A DNA stretch of 64,000 nucleotides, taken from positions 1 through 64,000 of the forward strand of contig NZ_NIDE01000004.1 in the NCBI RefSeq assembly GCF_002197845.1. The letters run 5' to 3'. This DNA comes from Fimbriiglobus ruber. GTDB taxonomy: Bacteria; Planctomycetota; Planctomycetia; Gemmatales; Gemmataceae. This document shows positions 17,301 through 26,123 of the stretch, piece by piece. The position numbers and the translations under genes are program-made. The notes under the pieces are model-generated. The model made no database searches, was not told the DNA's origin, and saw nothing but the letters and a program-made list of their open reading frames with translations. Each line of letters opens with the position of its first letter. Positions within the stretch are counted from its first letter, which is position 1.

Positions 17301-19312
17301 CGAACGCGACGGTCCCCGTTACGCTCGTGGTCCTGCCGGCGCAAGTCATCTCGTTCACGCTAGCCAGCCCGGTCATCTACGGGGTTCCGCCGATCACGCT
17401 GTCCGCCACCGGCGGGGCGTCGGGCAACGCGGTCACGTTCTCGGTCGTGTCCGGCCCGGGGACGATCGCGGGGAACACCCTGACGGTCACGGGGGCCGGG
17501 AACATCGTGGTCGAGGCCGACCAGGGCGGGAACACCTCGTTCGCCCCCGCGAACCCCGTCCGGCAAACGCTGGTCGTCGAGAAGGCGTCCCAAACGATCG
17601 CGTTCTCGCTCTCCAGTCCGGTCGTGTACGGCACGCCGCCGCTCACCCTGTCCGCCGCCGGCGGCGCGTCCACGAGCTCGGTCACGTTCTCGGTCGTGTC
17701 CGGCCCCGGAACGATTTCCGGGAGTACCCTGACGGTCACGGGGGTCGGGAGCATCGTGGTCGAGGCCGACCAGGCCGCGGACCCCAACTACACCGCGGCC
17801 CCGCCCGTCCAGCAAGTTTTGCAAGTCATTCCGGCGGGGCAAACGATCTCGTTCCCCGCGATCGGCCCCCTGACTTACGGGGTCGCCCCCTTCGGGCTCC
17901 AGGCCACGGGCGGGCCCTCGGGCAACCCGGTCACGTTCTCGATCGTGTCCGGCCCCGGGACGATCACGGGGAACGTGCTGAAGGTGACCGGGGCCGGGAA
18001 CATCGTGGTCGAGGCCGACGAGGCCGCCAGCACGCTGTACGCGGCCGCGACCCCCGTCCAGCAGACGATCCAGGTGAACAAGGCCCCGCTCGTCGTGACG
18101 GCCAACAACGTGACCGCCGTGGCCACGAGTAAGATCCCGACGCTGACGTATTCCGTGTCCGGGCTCGTGAACGGCGACGCCGCGTCCGTCGTGTCGGGCG
18201 TCTCGCTCACGACCTCGGCGACGAACAGCAGTCCCCCCGGCACGTACCCGATCCAGATCTCCGGCGGTACGGCCGCGAACTACGCCCTGACCTTGACCGG
18301 CGGCACCCTGATCCTGACGGTCCCGGGGGCGACCCAGATTGGGACGTCGCAGTTCGCCGTCGGGACCGACGCCGGCACCCCCGGGACCGTCACCCTGTAC
18401 AACCCGGACCAGTCGGTCGTCAACACCCTGACCCCGTTCGGCACCGGCTTCACCGGCGGCGTCCGCGTGGCGTCCGCGGACTTCAACGGCGACGGTACCG
18501 CGGACATTGTGGTCGGCACCGGCCCGGGCGTGGTCACCCAGGTCGAGGTGTTGGACGGGAAGACGGGGGCCGTGTTGTTCAGCGTCCAGCCGTTCGAGTC
18601 GTCGTTCACCGGGGGGGTGTTCGTCGCGGTCGGCGATCTGACCGGCAGCGGTTACCCCGACCTCATCATCACCCCCGACGAGGGCGGCGGCCCGCGGGTC
18701 CGGGTGTTCGACGGCAAGTCGTTCGCGCTGGTCGCCGATTTCTTCGGCATTCAGGACACGAGCTTCCGGGGCGGCGCCCAGGCGGCCGTCGGCGACATTA
18801 CCGGGTCCGGGTACGGGGATCTCGTCGTGGCGGCCGGATACGGGGGCGGCCCGCGGGTGGCCGCGTACGACGGCAGGTCGGTGATCGCGGGCAAGCCGAC
18901 GAAGCTGTTCGGCGACTTCTTCGCGTTCGAGTCGAGCGTGCGGAACGGCGTCAACCTGGCGGTCGGCGACGTCAACGGCGACGGGAAGGCGGACATCGTT
19001 GTCGGCGGCGGCGCGGGGAGCAGTCCGCGGGTCGCGATCTTCGACGGCGCGTCCCTGGTGACGAGCCACACGTTGGTCGAGGACGCGGACTTCTTCGCGG
19101 GCGACCCGAACAGTCGGAACGGCATCCGCGTCGCGATCAAGAACCTGGACGGCGATCAGTACGCGGACCTCGTGACCGGGTCCGGGACGAACGACGGCAG
19201 CCACGTCACCCTCTACGACGGCTCGGCCATCGTGGCGAACCCGGGAGCGCCGGTCGCCGCGGGCGCGTTCGACGCGTACCTGGGCTACCTGGGCGGGGTG
19301 TTCGTGGGGTAA
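14378..19312 (+). CDS. Giant secreted DUF4347 / NHL-propeller / MBG / FG-GAP protein
   Basis: This 1644-residue protein starts at ATG 14378 (AGGA eight bases upstream); an in-frame TTG lies at 14309. The N-terminus holds L-R-V-E-K-L-E-D-R-S-N-P-S-V, a planctomycete extracellular-protein motif. Next is a DUF4347 domain (about 45-200, with I-I-G-H-G-A-P-G). Residues about 215-900 contain a dozen or so NHL repeats of the form T-x-A-G-x-G-x-x-G-Y-x-G-D-G-G with N-V-Y-I-A-D-T-G-N. A putative Ig domain (about 902-985), three MBG-like repeats (about 987-1235) and an MBG_2-like segment follow. Residues about 1318-1644 are FG-GAP-type repeats (D-F-N-G-D-G-T-A-D-I). The modules suggest an adhesive or matrix protein. 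The last domain is homologous to the C-terminus of the protein at 41.9 kb. Confidence 0.85.
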   Translation: MALPRVSRTMTRRPLRVEKLEDRSNPSVTPAPTALLSWTGVAAPIPAAGGDVVFIESDVPNAAALAASASPGATVVLLNANGDGLAQIRAFLAGRTASTIDIIGHGAPGEVDLGTLDLTSATLAARAGDLAAIGAALQPGGTLALYACDVAAGATGTSFVTALSAATGRGVAASTELVGPTALGGSWSLDTRVNGADPDGLPVNESLVTGTLGIITTAAGATNPEGKLATGVPLQVPESVVVDSAGNVYIADTNNQRIREISATTKTITTIAGTGASGLQSTYSGPATGVPLDFPTGLALDQSGNLYIANSLGNNVLKITPTAGTTTWTISVVAGVGGAGFTGDGGQATAANLNDPTGVAVDAAGDVYILDAGNERIREVNAATGIITTVAGSGTAGYAGDGGLATAAKIAAPVVGKPSELALDAAGDIFFADTGNNRIREVNATTHVISTVAGNGTTNLPNGDNGQATAASLNQPAGVTVDGSGNLFISDSTRGSIRKVTAKTGIITTYAGTGTPGYSGDGGKATSATLTNPTGVAIDSAGNVYFADTGNQRVREITAATAVITTVAGNGTKGYTDTAAALTFPVAAVADSAGDLFVVDQTKNEVLEVSGATGITSVFAGNGKAGYLGDNGQATAAELNAPSGIALDPAGNVYIADTKNGAIRKINIKTGVITTVAGNGTNAPGGVGDNGQATAAELNSPVGLAIDSFGNLFIAETARIREVTTSTGRITTVAGSTVPTLGFTGNGGPATAATINPSAVSVGSTGSTAGDLFIADATDNRVYEVVQSTGIITSIAGTGKAGYSGDGAPATAAQLSAPAGVYVDTAGNVIISDTGNNRVREIAATNGVIVTIAGTGTAGFSGDGGQAGVAMVSAPNGLSEDAKGDLFIADTGNQRVREITTANAPSFTADTPPAAGAGTPYSYQFVATGIPAPTYSIDTPPAWATFDPNTGILSGTPPAGGTFKFNITATNGVSPNATVPVTLVVLPAQVISFTLASPVIYGVPPITLSATGGASGNAVTFSVVSGPGTIAGNTLTVTGAGNIVVEADQGGNTSFAPANPVRQTLVVEKASQTIAFSLSSPVVYGTPPLTLSAAGGASTSSVTFSVVSGPGTISGSTLTVTGVGSIVVEADQAADPNYTAAPPVQQVLQVIPAGQTISFPAIGPLTYGVAPFGLQATGGPSGNPVTFSIVSGPGTITGNVLKVTGAGNIVVEADEAASTLYAAATPVQQTIQVNKAPLVVTANNVTAVATSKIPTLTYSVSGLVNGDAASVVSGVSLTTSATNSSPPGTYPIQISGGTAANYALTLTGGTLILTVPGATQIGTSQFAVGTDAGTPGTVTLYNPDQSVVNTLTPFGTGFTGGVRVASADFNGDGTADIVVGTGPGVVTQVEVLDGKTGAVLFSVQPFESSFTGGVFVAVGDLTGSGYPDLIITPDEGGGPRVRVFDGKSFALVADFFGIQDTSFRGGAQAAVGDITGSGYGDLVVAAGYGGGPRVAAYDGRSVIAGKPTKLFGDFFAFESSVRNGVNLAVGDVNGDGKADIVVGGGAGSSPRVAIFDGASLVTSHTLVEDADFFAGDPNSRNGIRVAIKNLDGDQYADLVTGSGTNDGSHVTLYDGSAIVANPGAPVAAGAFDAYLGYLGGVFVG

Positions 19313-20103
19313 GGGTCGAAAAGAGGTGTTGTCCTGACCGGCCGACGCCCCTCCAGCTCACAGGTGTTCCGACTGGGACAGTGAACCTATCAAGGCGGTC
19401 GCGGTTTTGAGTCAGCCGCGACGACTTTTGCTTGTCCGCAGCGAACCGCAGAGTTAATCGCTTTCGTGAGACGGTTGGCCGGCGCATTTCATTCAACGGT
19501 GGCGCCTTTGTCTCCTTTTTCCGAAACTGCCGAGGTAGACGGCGGGGTGATCGAATCCCGTGAGACAAAGGCGCCATAGGATCGGTCGAAAGATAAGTTC
19601 CCGAGAATCGGGGCCGGAAAATGTTCACGACCGTCCCTTCGACCTCAGACTAACCACGAGCAGCGGTGGAGGAGTGCCGTGTCCGACCGCCGTCGTGACG
19701 CGGACAGGTCGCCGGCCTTCAAACCTTCAAAACCGAGGCCCGGGGGAATTTCTGCGCTTTTTGCGCCGTGTAGCGTGTTTTCTGACAGTGGACGGACCAG
19801 AACCTCACTGCACGGAAAATGGTCGGCCCCGTGGACCGCGTTTCATCGTCGAGCATCGACTTGCGAACTCGGGCCGGAGGTGGTTTCTGCGCGGTCGTGC
19901 GTTCGGATCGACCGACGGATACGCTCCCGAGAATTGAGGCCGAAGACCGTTCCCGACAGGTCTTCCACTTCCTGAATCGGGTGTGGTCCGTCGAGCGGTT
20001 CTTATTCTCGGACTCGCCTGAAGTGACACAAGTCGGCCTTGAGCAACCAGGCCTGGATAGCGGAGGATAGATCCTTCACCGATCCGTCTGCGGGAGGGCA
20101 AGG
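19313..20103. other. Non-coding stretch with small repeats upstream of IS630
   Basis: No credible gene was found in these 791 bases; the open frames here have atypical composition and no ribosome sites. Two structures are visible. A 15-base exact inverted repeat (TGGCGCCTTTGTCTC at 19500-19514, complement at 19562-19576) has a 47-base loop. A diverged 48-base direct repeat (19579-19626 and 19905-19952) is about 73 percent identical, with the shared core CCCGAGAAT. The region abuts the IS630 copy and may be old insertion debris. Confidence 0.55.
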
Positions 20104-21165
20104 ATGCGTCCCCAATATTCGTTTCCCGAACCCGTGGTCCAAGCGATCGCGGACGCGCGCTATCGGCACCCGGACCCGCGTGTCCAAGAGCGGATGGAGA
20201 TTCTCTGGCTCAAGACCCGGAACGTGACGCACAGTCGGATCGCGGAGTTGGCCAACGTGTCGCGCTCCACGGTGCAGCGGACCCTGCGGATCTATGCGGC
20301 GAAGGGTCTGGATGGGGTCCGATCGTTCGGCTGGAAGGGCCAACCCAGTGCGCTGACACCGCATCACGGGACGATCGAAGACGCGTTTCGCCGGCACCCG
20401 CCGCACACGGCCCACGAGGCGGCGCGGCGGATCGAGGACCTGACGGGCGTCCGACGCAAGGCGTCGCGGGTGCGCCAGTTCTTGAAAGAGGATCTGGGGA
20501 TGAAATGCCTGAAGGTGGCACCCATCCCGGTGCCGCCCAAGAAAACGGTCGACGAACACGCCCGCACGCAGGCGGATTTTTTAAAAGACGGAACTGGAAC
20601 CGAAGTTGGCGGAAGCCCGCGACGGTAAGCGGACGGTGTACTTCGTGGACGCGTCGCACTTCGTCTTGGCGTCGTTCCTGGGGTGGGTGTGGTGCTTCGT
20701 CCGGTTACATGTCCGGGCCGCGTCGGGACGGCAGAGGTACAACGTGCTGGGTGCGCTGAACGCGGTCACGCACGAGCTGGTGACAGAAATCAACACGACG
20801 TACATCACGGCCACCTCGGTGTGTGCGTTGCTCCGCAAGATCGCGGCCCTCGGTGGGTCATTGCCGATCACGCTGGTACTCGACAACGCCCGCTACCAGC
20901 GGTGCGCGCTGGTGGAGCACACGGCCAAGGCACTCGGGATCGAGTTGTTGTTCCTGCCGTCGTATTCGCCGAACCTGAACTTGATCGAGCGACTCTGGAA
21001 GTTCGTGAAGAAGGAGGCGTTGAACAGCCGCCACCATCAGGACTTCAAGAAGTTCCAGGAGGCCATCGACCATTGCTTGGCGGATCTGCCGACGAAACAC
21101 CGAGAGAAACTGGCGACCCTGATGACCCACAAATTCCAGACGTGGGACAATGTGTCACTCCTGGA
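20020..21165 (+). mobile_element. IS630-family insertion sequence
   Basis: The element carries a two-frame transposase (20104-21172). Candidate terminal inverted repeats are AGTGACACA at 20022-20030 and its complement TGTGTCACT at 21151-21159, with weaker flanking similarity and a shared GTC just inside. The right repeat would overlap the last codons of the transposase, so the exact ends are uncertain. No clear TA target duplication could be confirmed. Expected IS630 size is about 1.1-1.2 kb, which fits. Confidence 0.5.
20104..20628 (+). CDS. IS630 transposase, N-terminal frame (orfA)
   Basis: This frame encodes 174 residues; the authentic part ends around residue 162. It carries a helix-turn-helix DNA-binding domain: R-I-A-E-L-A-N-V-S-R-S-T-V-Q-R-T-L at about 40-56, then a second winged-helix-like part with H-T-A-H-E-A-A-R-R-I-E-D-L-T-G-V. 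The frame runs through F-L-K at the slippery stretch TTTTTTAAAAG (20577-20587) and then gives a short unrelated tail before its stop. The matching catalytic domain continues in the +1 frame, so a complete transposase requires frameshifting, or a one-base insertion inactivated it. Confidence 0.85.
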   Translation: MRPQYSFPEPVVQAIADARYRHPDPRVQERMEILWLKTRNVTHSRIAELANVSRSTVQRTLRIYAAKGLDGVRSFGWKGQPSALTPHHGTIEDAFRRHPPHTAHEAARRIEDLTGVRRKASRVRQFLKEDLGMKCLKVAPIPVPPKKTVDEHARTQADFLKDGTGTEVGGSPRR

Positions 21166-21172
21166 CGCGTAA
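20606..21172 (+). CDS. IS630 transposase, catalytic frame (orfB)
   Basis: This frame encodes the DDE domain. It is open from 20585, immediately after a TAA at 20582-20584, so homology to IS630 proteins (K-T-E-L-E-P-K-L-A-E-A-R) starts exactly at the slippery site. Independent initiation could use the TTG at 20606. Catalytic residues are in V-Y-F-V-D-A-S-H-F (first Asp), L-V-L-D-N-A-R-Y-Q (second Asp) and P-N-L-N-L-I-E-R-L-W-K (Glu). The C-terminus F-Q-T-W-D-N-V-S-L-L is intact. The catalytic half therefore looks undamaged and the element could be active if the frame is joined by +1 (or -2) shifting. Confidence 0.88.
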   Translation: MAEARDGKRTVYFVDASHFVLASFLGWVWCFVRLHVRAASGRQRYNVLGALNAVTHELVTEINTTYITATSVCALLRKIAALGGSLPITLVLDNARYQRCALVEHTAKALGIELLFLPSYSPNLNLIERLWKFVKKEALNSRHHQDFKKFQEAIDHCLADLPTKHREKLATLMTHKFQTWDNVSLLDA

Positions 21173-21481
21173 AGTATAATTCTTCCTGGAATGGTACTTC
21201 GCACGCCCCGGTACGGCTAACCTGCCGATCGGCATTTCGCTCCAAAAACGGCCGATCACTGGTAACGAAAATAACGACGGCTATACTGAAGCCAAGATTG
21301 TTGACAATCTTGCTGTTTACCGTTATTAATCACTGCAGTGCCTTTGCCCCAGAGTTCTGTTCTGGCCCGTGTACTTCGTTGCTTCAGGTAGTGCGTTGCG
21401 GGTAGTATGGGGCTCCTCCCTCGGGTTCTCCCGATTCCGCCTCGCTCAAGACGACTTCTTTCACCCGAGCGGACCGAGATC
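21173..21481. other. Intergenic between IS630 and DUF1553 gene
   Basis: This 309-base stretch is lower in GC than its surroundings in its middle (around 21255-21345). It presumably contains the promoter of the downstream cytochrome gene. No gene, repeat or clear hairpin was found. Confidence 0.5.
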
Positions 21482-24400
21482 ATGACCTCACTGTTTCCGG
21501 GTCGGAAATCTCCGGCGGTCTGGCTCATCGCGATTGTCATTCTGGCGAACCCGTTTGGGGTTCGGGCCACCCCGCCATCGCCCGAAGCGGTCGCCTTTTT
21601 CGAGAAGGAAGTTCGTCCGGTTCTCGTCGAGCAATGTCAGAAATGTCACGGCCCGAAAAAGCAGGAATCCGGCTTGCGCCTCGACTCCCGTGCGGCCCTG
21701 CTAAAAGGGGGCGAAGGCGGGCCGGCCGTCGTTCCGGGGCAACCGAGCAAAGGCACTCTGCTCCCGGCCGTTCGCCACACCGGCGAAACGCAGATGCCGC
21801 CGGACAAGAAGTTGTCCGAGCGGCAGATCACCGCTCTGACCAAATGGGTGACGGACGGGGCGGCGTGGCCCGACGACGCGACGACCACCCGGCCGGGTGG
21901 CGCCGCCGCGCTCGACCGCAACCACTGGGCGTTCCGCCCGGTGACGAGTCCGCCAGTGCCGTCCGTCCGTGACGCGGCGTGGCCGCTGACCGACATCGAT
22001 CGGTTCGTGCTGGCGAAGCAAGAAGCGGCCGGGCTCAAGCCGGTCGGCACGGCCGACAAGCGGACGCTCATCCGCCGCGTGACGTTCGACCTGACCGGAT
22101 TGCCGCCGACGCCCGAAGAAATCGCAGCGTTCCTCGCAGACCCGTCGCCGGACGCCTTCTCGAAAGTCGTTGACCAGCTTCTGGCGTCGAAGCATTACGG
22201 CGAGCGGTGGGGCCGCCACTGGCTGGACGTGGCCCGGTACGCGGACACGGCCGGCGACGGTGCCGACTACCCGGTCCGCGAGGCGTACAAGTATCGCGAC
22301 TGGGTCATCGCAGCGTTCAACGCTGATCAGCCTTACGACCAGTTCGTCCGCGAGCAGATTGCCGGCGACATCCTCGCACGCAACGGCCCGCCGGACCGGT
22401 ATGCCGCCCGCGTGACGGCCACCGGGTTTCTGGCCGTCGGCAAGCGTTACGGCTACAGTCCCACGCCGGACTACCAGTACCTCGATTTCGCCGACGCGAT
22501 CGAATCCGTCGGCCGCTCACTGCTCGGCTTGTCGCTCGGCTGCGCCCGCTGCCACGACCACAAATACGAGCCGGTGAGCATGAACGACTATTACGCCCTT
22601 TACGGCATCCTCCAGAGCACCAAGTGGGCGTTCCCCGGTGGCGAGGAACAGAAACGGCCATCGAGTTTCCCGCCACTCGTTCCGCCGGAGGAGGCTGCCC
22701 GCCGGGACAAGGCCCGCGCGGACGAACTGACCCGTCTAGATGCCGACATCCGGCGATTGAAAGCCGAACGGGCGACCCTCGACGGGAAAGCGTTCGCCGG
22801 GGGAATCGACCTTGGATTCGAGGGGCAGACGTTGGGCAAGCCACCGACAGGCGCCTGGCTGTCGGAAGGCCCGAACGTGGTCCACGCCGAAGCCCAGAGC
22901 CCGTACACCCAGGTCCACCCGGCGGGCACGCGCGGCGTTCGCGTCGGGACCGGTCAGCCGAACAACGGCGTGCGCTATGTGTTTGAGAACGGCTTGAGGG
23001 CGACACCCGGCAAGCAGATGCACTTCGCGATCGACTTCCGCACCGTCGCCGCGGCGAACAAGGCGGAGACCAAGGCCGGAGCCTACCGATTCTACCTCGG
23101 CCGCGGCGTGATCGCGTCGCTCGCGCTGGAATGCAGCGTGACGGCGACCGAGTTCGCGGTCCGCAGCGGCACGAAGTGGGAGGTCGTCCGCAAGCTCGAA
23201 CCGGGGACGTGGTACACCCTCCGTCTGACGCTCGACCCGGCGGCGAAGACTTACGCCGGGGTCGTAGGCAAGCCGGGCGACTTGACCGAGTTTCGCGACA
23301 AGGGGCTCGGCCCGACCTGGGACGGCGTGTTGGACACATTCATCTGCGACGCCATCGGGCACGTCGCCGGCCCGGCTCCTCCCCATGACCTGGATAATGT
23401 CGGCCTCCAGGAGACACCGTTCGCCGCTCCCGGTGGCCCGTCGGCCGTTATCCTCGCGCCGCCGGCCGACCTGAAAGAGCGCATCGCAAAACTGGATGTG
23501 GCTCTGAAGACCGCGACGAAGCACCGGGACGAAGTGGCGGCGGCCGAGATTTACGCGGTGGCTTACGGTGTGAGCGAGGGAACGCCGGTCAACGCTCGCA
23601 TCCAGAAGCGGGGCGAGCCGGATAAACTCGGCCCGGAAGTGCCCCGGCGGTTCCTCGAAGTTCTCGGCGGCGACCCGCTCCCACCAGGCTCATCTGGCAG
23701 CGGCCGACTGGCGTTGGCCGACTGGATCGCTCGACCGTCGAACCCGCTCACCGCCCGGGTGATGGTGAACCGCGTCTGGCAGTGGCACTTCGGCCGCGGG
23801 CTCGTGGCCACGCCCAGCGACTTCGGCACCCGCGGCGAGTCGCCGAGCCACCCGGAACTCCTCGACTGGCTGGCCGCCCGCTTCGTCGCGTCCGGGTGGT
23901 CCGTGAAGGCGCTCCACCGGCTGATCCTCCAATCCCGCGTCTACCAACTCGCCGGAACCGACGACCCGGCGGGGCTCCGGTCCGACCCGGGCAATCGGCT
24001 CCTCTGGCGGTTCGCCCGGATGCCGTTGGACGCGGAAGCCGTTCGCGACGCGATGCTCGCCGTGAGCGGGCGACTGAACCGCGACGCCCCGGCCACCCAC
24101 CCGTTTCCCCCGGTCAACACCTGGGGCTACACCATCCACAACCCGTTTCACGCCGTTTACGACTCCGACCACCGGAGCGTATACCTCATGATCCAACGCA
24201 ACCGGCGCCACCCGTTCCTGTCCTTGTTCGACGCCGCCGACCCGAATCTGAGTACGGCCGAACGGATGCCGACGATCACCCCGACGCAGGCGCTTTACCT
24301 GATGAACTCGCCGTTCGTCCACGAGCAGTCGGAGGCGTTCGCCCGCAAGTTACTGGCTTACAACAGCGATGACAGAGGACGAATTCGGCACGCGTTCGAG

Positions 24401-24577
24401 GCGGCTCACGGACGGATACCGGGAGACGGTGAAGTGTCGGACACGGTTGCCTTCCTCAACGCCTACCGGGCCAAGGCGGGCGAGCGCGGACTGAAGCCCG
24501 AGCAGCAATCGGTGACGGCATGGGCGGCGTTGGGGCGGGTGCTGCTGACGAGCAATGCGTTTTTGTACGTGGAGTGA
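21482..24577 (+). CDS. Planctomycete cytochrome c / DUF1549 / DUF1553 protein
   Basis: This 1031-residue exported protein starts at ATG 21482; its signal peptide is W-L-I-A-I-V-I-L-A-N. The PSCyt1 domain follows with a heme site C52-Q-K-C55-H56 and Q-M-P-P-D-K-K (Met-containing loop). DUF1549 (about 150-360) carries R-R-V-T-F-D-L-T-G-L-P-P-T and G-C-A-R-C-H-D-H-K-Y, a second CxxCH. A beta-sandwich-like insert spans about 450-640. DUF1553 (about 750-1010) has M-V-N-R-V-W-Q-W-H-F-G-R-G-L-V and M-P-T-I-T-P-T-Q-A-L. The downstream DUF1501 gene is the usual partner in planctomycetes, where such pairs occur in many copies. Redox partner and substrate are unknown. Confidence 0.92.
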   Translation: MTSLFPGRKSPAVWLIAIVILANPFGVRATPPSPEAVAFFEKEVRPVLVEQCQKCHGPKKQESGLRLDSRAALLKGGEGGPAVVPGQPSKGTLLPAVRHTGETQMPPDKKLSERQITALTKWVTDGAAWPDDATTTRPGGAAALDRNHWAFRPVTSPPVPSVRDAAWPLTDIDRFVLAKQEAAGLKPVGTADKRTLIRRVTFDLTGLPPTPEEIAAFLADPSPDAFSKVVDQLLASKHYGERWGRHWLDVARYADTAGDGADYPVREAYKYRDWVIAAFNADQPYDQFVREQIAGDILARNGPPDRYAARVTATGFLAVGKRYGYSPTPDYQYLDFADAIESVGRSLLGLSLGCARCHDHKYEPVSMNDYYALYGILQSTKWAFPGGEEQKRPSSFPPLVPPEEAARRDKARADELTRLDADIRRLKAERATLDGKAFAGGIDLGFEGQTLGKPPTGAWLSEGPNVVHAEAQSPYTQVHPAGTRGVRVGTGQPNNGVRYVFENGLRATPGKQMHFAIDFRTVAAANKAETKAGAYRFYLGRGVIASLALECSVTATEFAVRSGTKWEVVRKLEPGTWYTLRLTLDPAAKTYAGVVGKPGDLTEFRDKGLGPTWDGVLDTFICDAIGHVAGPAPPHDLDNVGLQETPFAAPGGPSAVILAPPADLKERIAKLDVALKTATKHRDEVAAAEIYAVAYGVSEGTPVNARIQKRGEPDKLGPEVPRRFLEVLGGDPLPPGSSGSGRLALADWIARPSNPLTARVMVNRVWQWHFGRGLVATPSDFGTRGESPSHPELLDWLAARFVASGWSVKALHRLILQSRVYQLAGTDDPAGLRSDPGNRLLWRFARMPLDAEAVRDAMLAVSGRLNRDAPATHPFPPVNTWGYTIHNPFHAVYDSDHRSVYLMIQRNRRHPFLSLFDAADPNLSTAERMPTITPTQALYLMNSPFVHEQSEAFARKLLAYNSDDRGRIRHAFEAAHGRIPGDGEVSDTVAFLNAYRAKAGERGLKPEQQSVTAWAALGRVLLTSNAFLYVE

Positions 24578-24671
24578 TTTACCGGCCTGGTGGATTGGGA
24601 GTGGGAGGATGGTTCGCCCCGGTGTCCCCGGGGGCAGACCGCACCCCAACGCACCTGACAAGAGGCTTCCC

Positions 24672-26078
24672 ATGACCCCCGCTACCCATCCCAGCCGCCG
24701 CCAGTTCCTTCACCGCGCCTCCGGCGGCTTCGGCGCGTTGGCCTTGGCCGGGATGTGGGCCGACGCTCACGCCGCATCCACCCCATCGGGCGATCCCCTC
24801 GCCGCCCGGCCGGGCCATTTCCCGGCCAAGGCGGACCGGGTCATCTTCATCTTCTCCACCGGCGGCGTGTCGCACGTCGACACGTTCGACCACAAGCCGA
24901 AGCTGATCGCCGACCACGGCAAATCGATCACCGCGACCCGCTGGCTGAACAAGCCGGGCCAGTTCGAGCGGTTCCTGATCCGCCCGCGCTGGGAGTTCAA
25001 GCCTTACGGCAAGAGCGGCATTCTCGTCAGTGATCTCTTCCCGCACCTCGGGTCGGTCATCGACGACGTGAGCGTGCTGAACGCCATGCACTGCGAGAGC
25101 GACGGGCACGACAAGGCGACCCTGGCGGCCCACACCGGGTCGGCCCAGTTCGCCCGGCCGAGCGCCGGGTCGTGGGTCAGTTACGGGCTCGGAACGGTCA
25201 ACCGCCAGTTGCCGTCGTTCATGGTGTTGGCCCCGGCCGCCCCTTACGCCGGCGCCCAGACGTGGGGGAGCGACTTCCTCCCCGCCTGCCACCAGGGCAC
25301 ACACGTCGTACCCGGGAAGGAGCCGCTGCCCAACCTCCGGCCCCGGGTGCCGACGGCCGAACTTCAGCAGATGGAACTCGACCTACTCGGCAAGCTGAAC
25401 CGCCACCACCTCGAACAACGGGCGGCCGACCAGGCGCTGGACGCCCGCATCCGGTCGTTCGAGACCGCGTTCGGGATGCAGCGGGAAGCCCCGGAAGCGT
25501 TCGATTTGACGCGGGAGTCGGACGAGACCTTGAAGCTGTACGGCGTCGACCGGACGGCCACCTCCGGCTTCGGCTGGCAGTGTCTGGTCGCTCGTCGGTT
25601 GGCCGAGCGGGGCGTGCGATTCCTGGAATTAATCGACGTGGGATCGAGCAACAACTGGGATTCCCACGGGAACATGGCCGACCACGCGAAGCTCGCCAAG
25701 GCGATCGACCAGCCGATCGCGGGTCTACTCACCGACCTGAAGCGGCGGGGGATGTTGGATCGGACGCTGGTCGTCTGGACGACCGAGTTCGGCCGCACAC
25801 CCTTTCACCAGCAGGCCAACCACGCCGGCCGGGAACACCACAACCTCTGCTTCACCTCCTGGCTGGCCGGCGGCGGCGTCAAGGGCGGGGTGGTCCACGG
25901 CAAGTCCGACGAGTATGGCATCCTGGCCACCGAAGGCCGCGTCCACACGCACGACCTACATGCGACCATCCTTCACCTGCTCGGCATCGACCACGAGAAG
26001 TTGACCTACCGGCACGCCGGCCGCGACTACCGGCTTACCGATGTAGCCGGTGAGGTCGTGAAGGGGATTCTGGTCTGA
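24672..26078 (+). CDS. DUF1501 family protein, Tat-exported
   Basis: This 468-residue protein begins at ATG 24672 with AGAGG upstream. The N-terminus S-R-R-Q-F-L-H-R-A-S-G-G-F-G-A-L is a twin-arginine signal, implying export of a folded, probably metal-bound protein. DUF1501 is related to the sulfatase/alkaline-phosphatase superfamily: F-S-T-G-G-V-S-H-V-D-T-F-D at the start, W-T-T-E-F-G-R-T-P and the H-D-L-H-A-T-I-L-H-L-L-G metal-site region near the end. It lies 94 bases after the DUF1553 gene, the standard pairing, suggesting the two act together at the cell surface. Function of the pair remains unproven. Confidence 0.92.
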   Translation: MTPATHPSRRQFLHRASGGFGALALAGMWADAHAASTPSGDPLAARPGHFPAKADRVIFIFSTGGVSHVDTFDHKPKLIADHGKSITATRWLNKPGQFERFLIRPRWEFKPYGKSGILVSDLFPHLGSVIDDVSVLNAMHCESDGHDKATLAAHTGSAQFARPSAGSWVSYGLGTVNRQLPSFMVLAPAAPYAGAQTWGSDFLPACHQGTHVVPGKEPLPNLRPRVPTAELQQMELDLLGKLNRHHLEQRAADQALDARIRSFETAFGMQREAPEAFDLTRESDETLKLYGVDRTATSGFGWQCLVARRLAERGVRFLELIDVGSSNNWDSHGNMADHAKLAKAIDQPIAGLLTDLKRRGMLDRTLVVWTTEFGRTPFHQQANHAGREHHNLCFTSWLAGGGVKGGVVHGKSDEYGILATEGRVHTHDLHATILHLLGIDHEKLTYRHAGRDYRLTDVAGEVVKGILV

Positions 26079-26123
26079 CAGAGTGAACAAGGTATGATGA
26101 CCTCATGACGCGAGGGCTTAACG

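Noticed and set aside
17360-19204. 614-residue open frame antisense to the NHL/FG-GAP gene
   Set aside because: It is Arg/Asp/Gly-rich mirror coding typical of high-GC genes; it has no family motif, whereas the plus strand has clear repeated domains.
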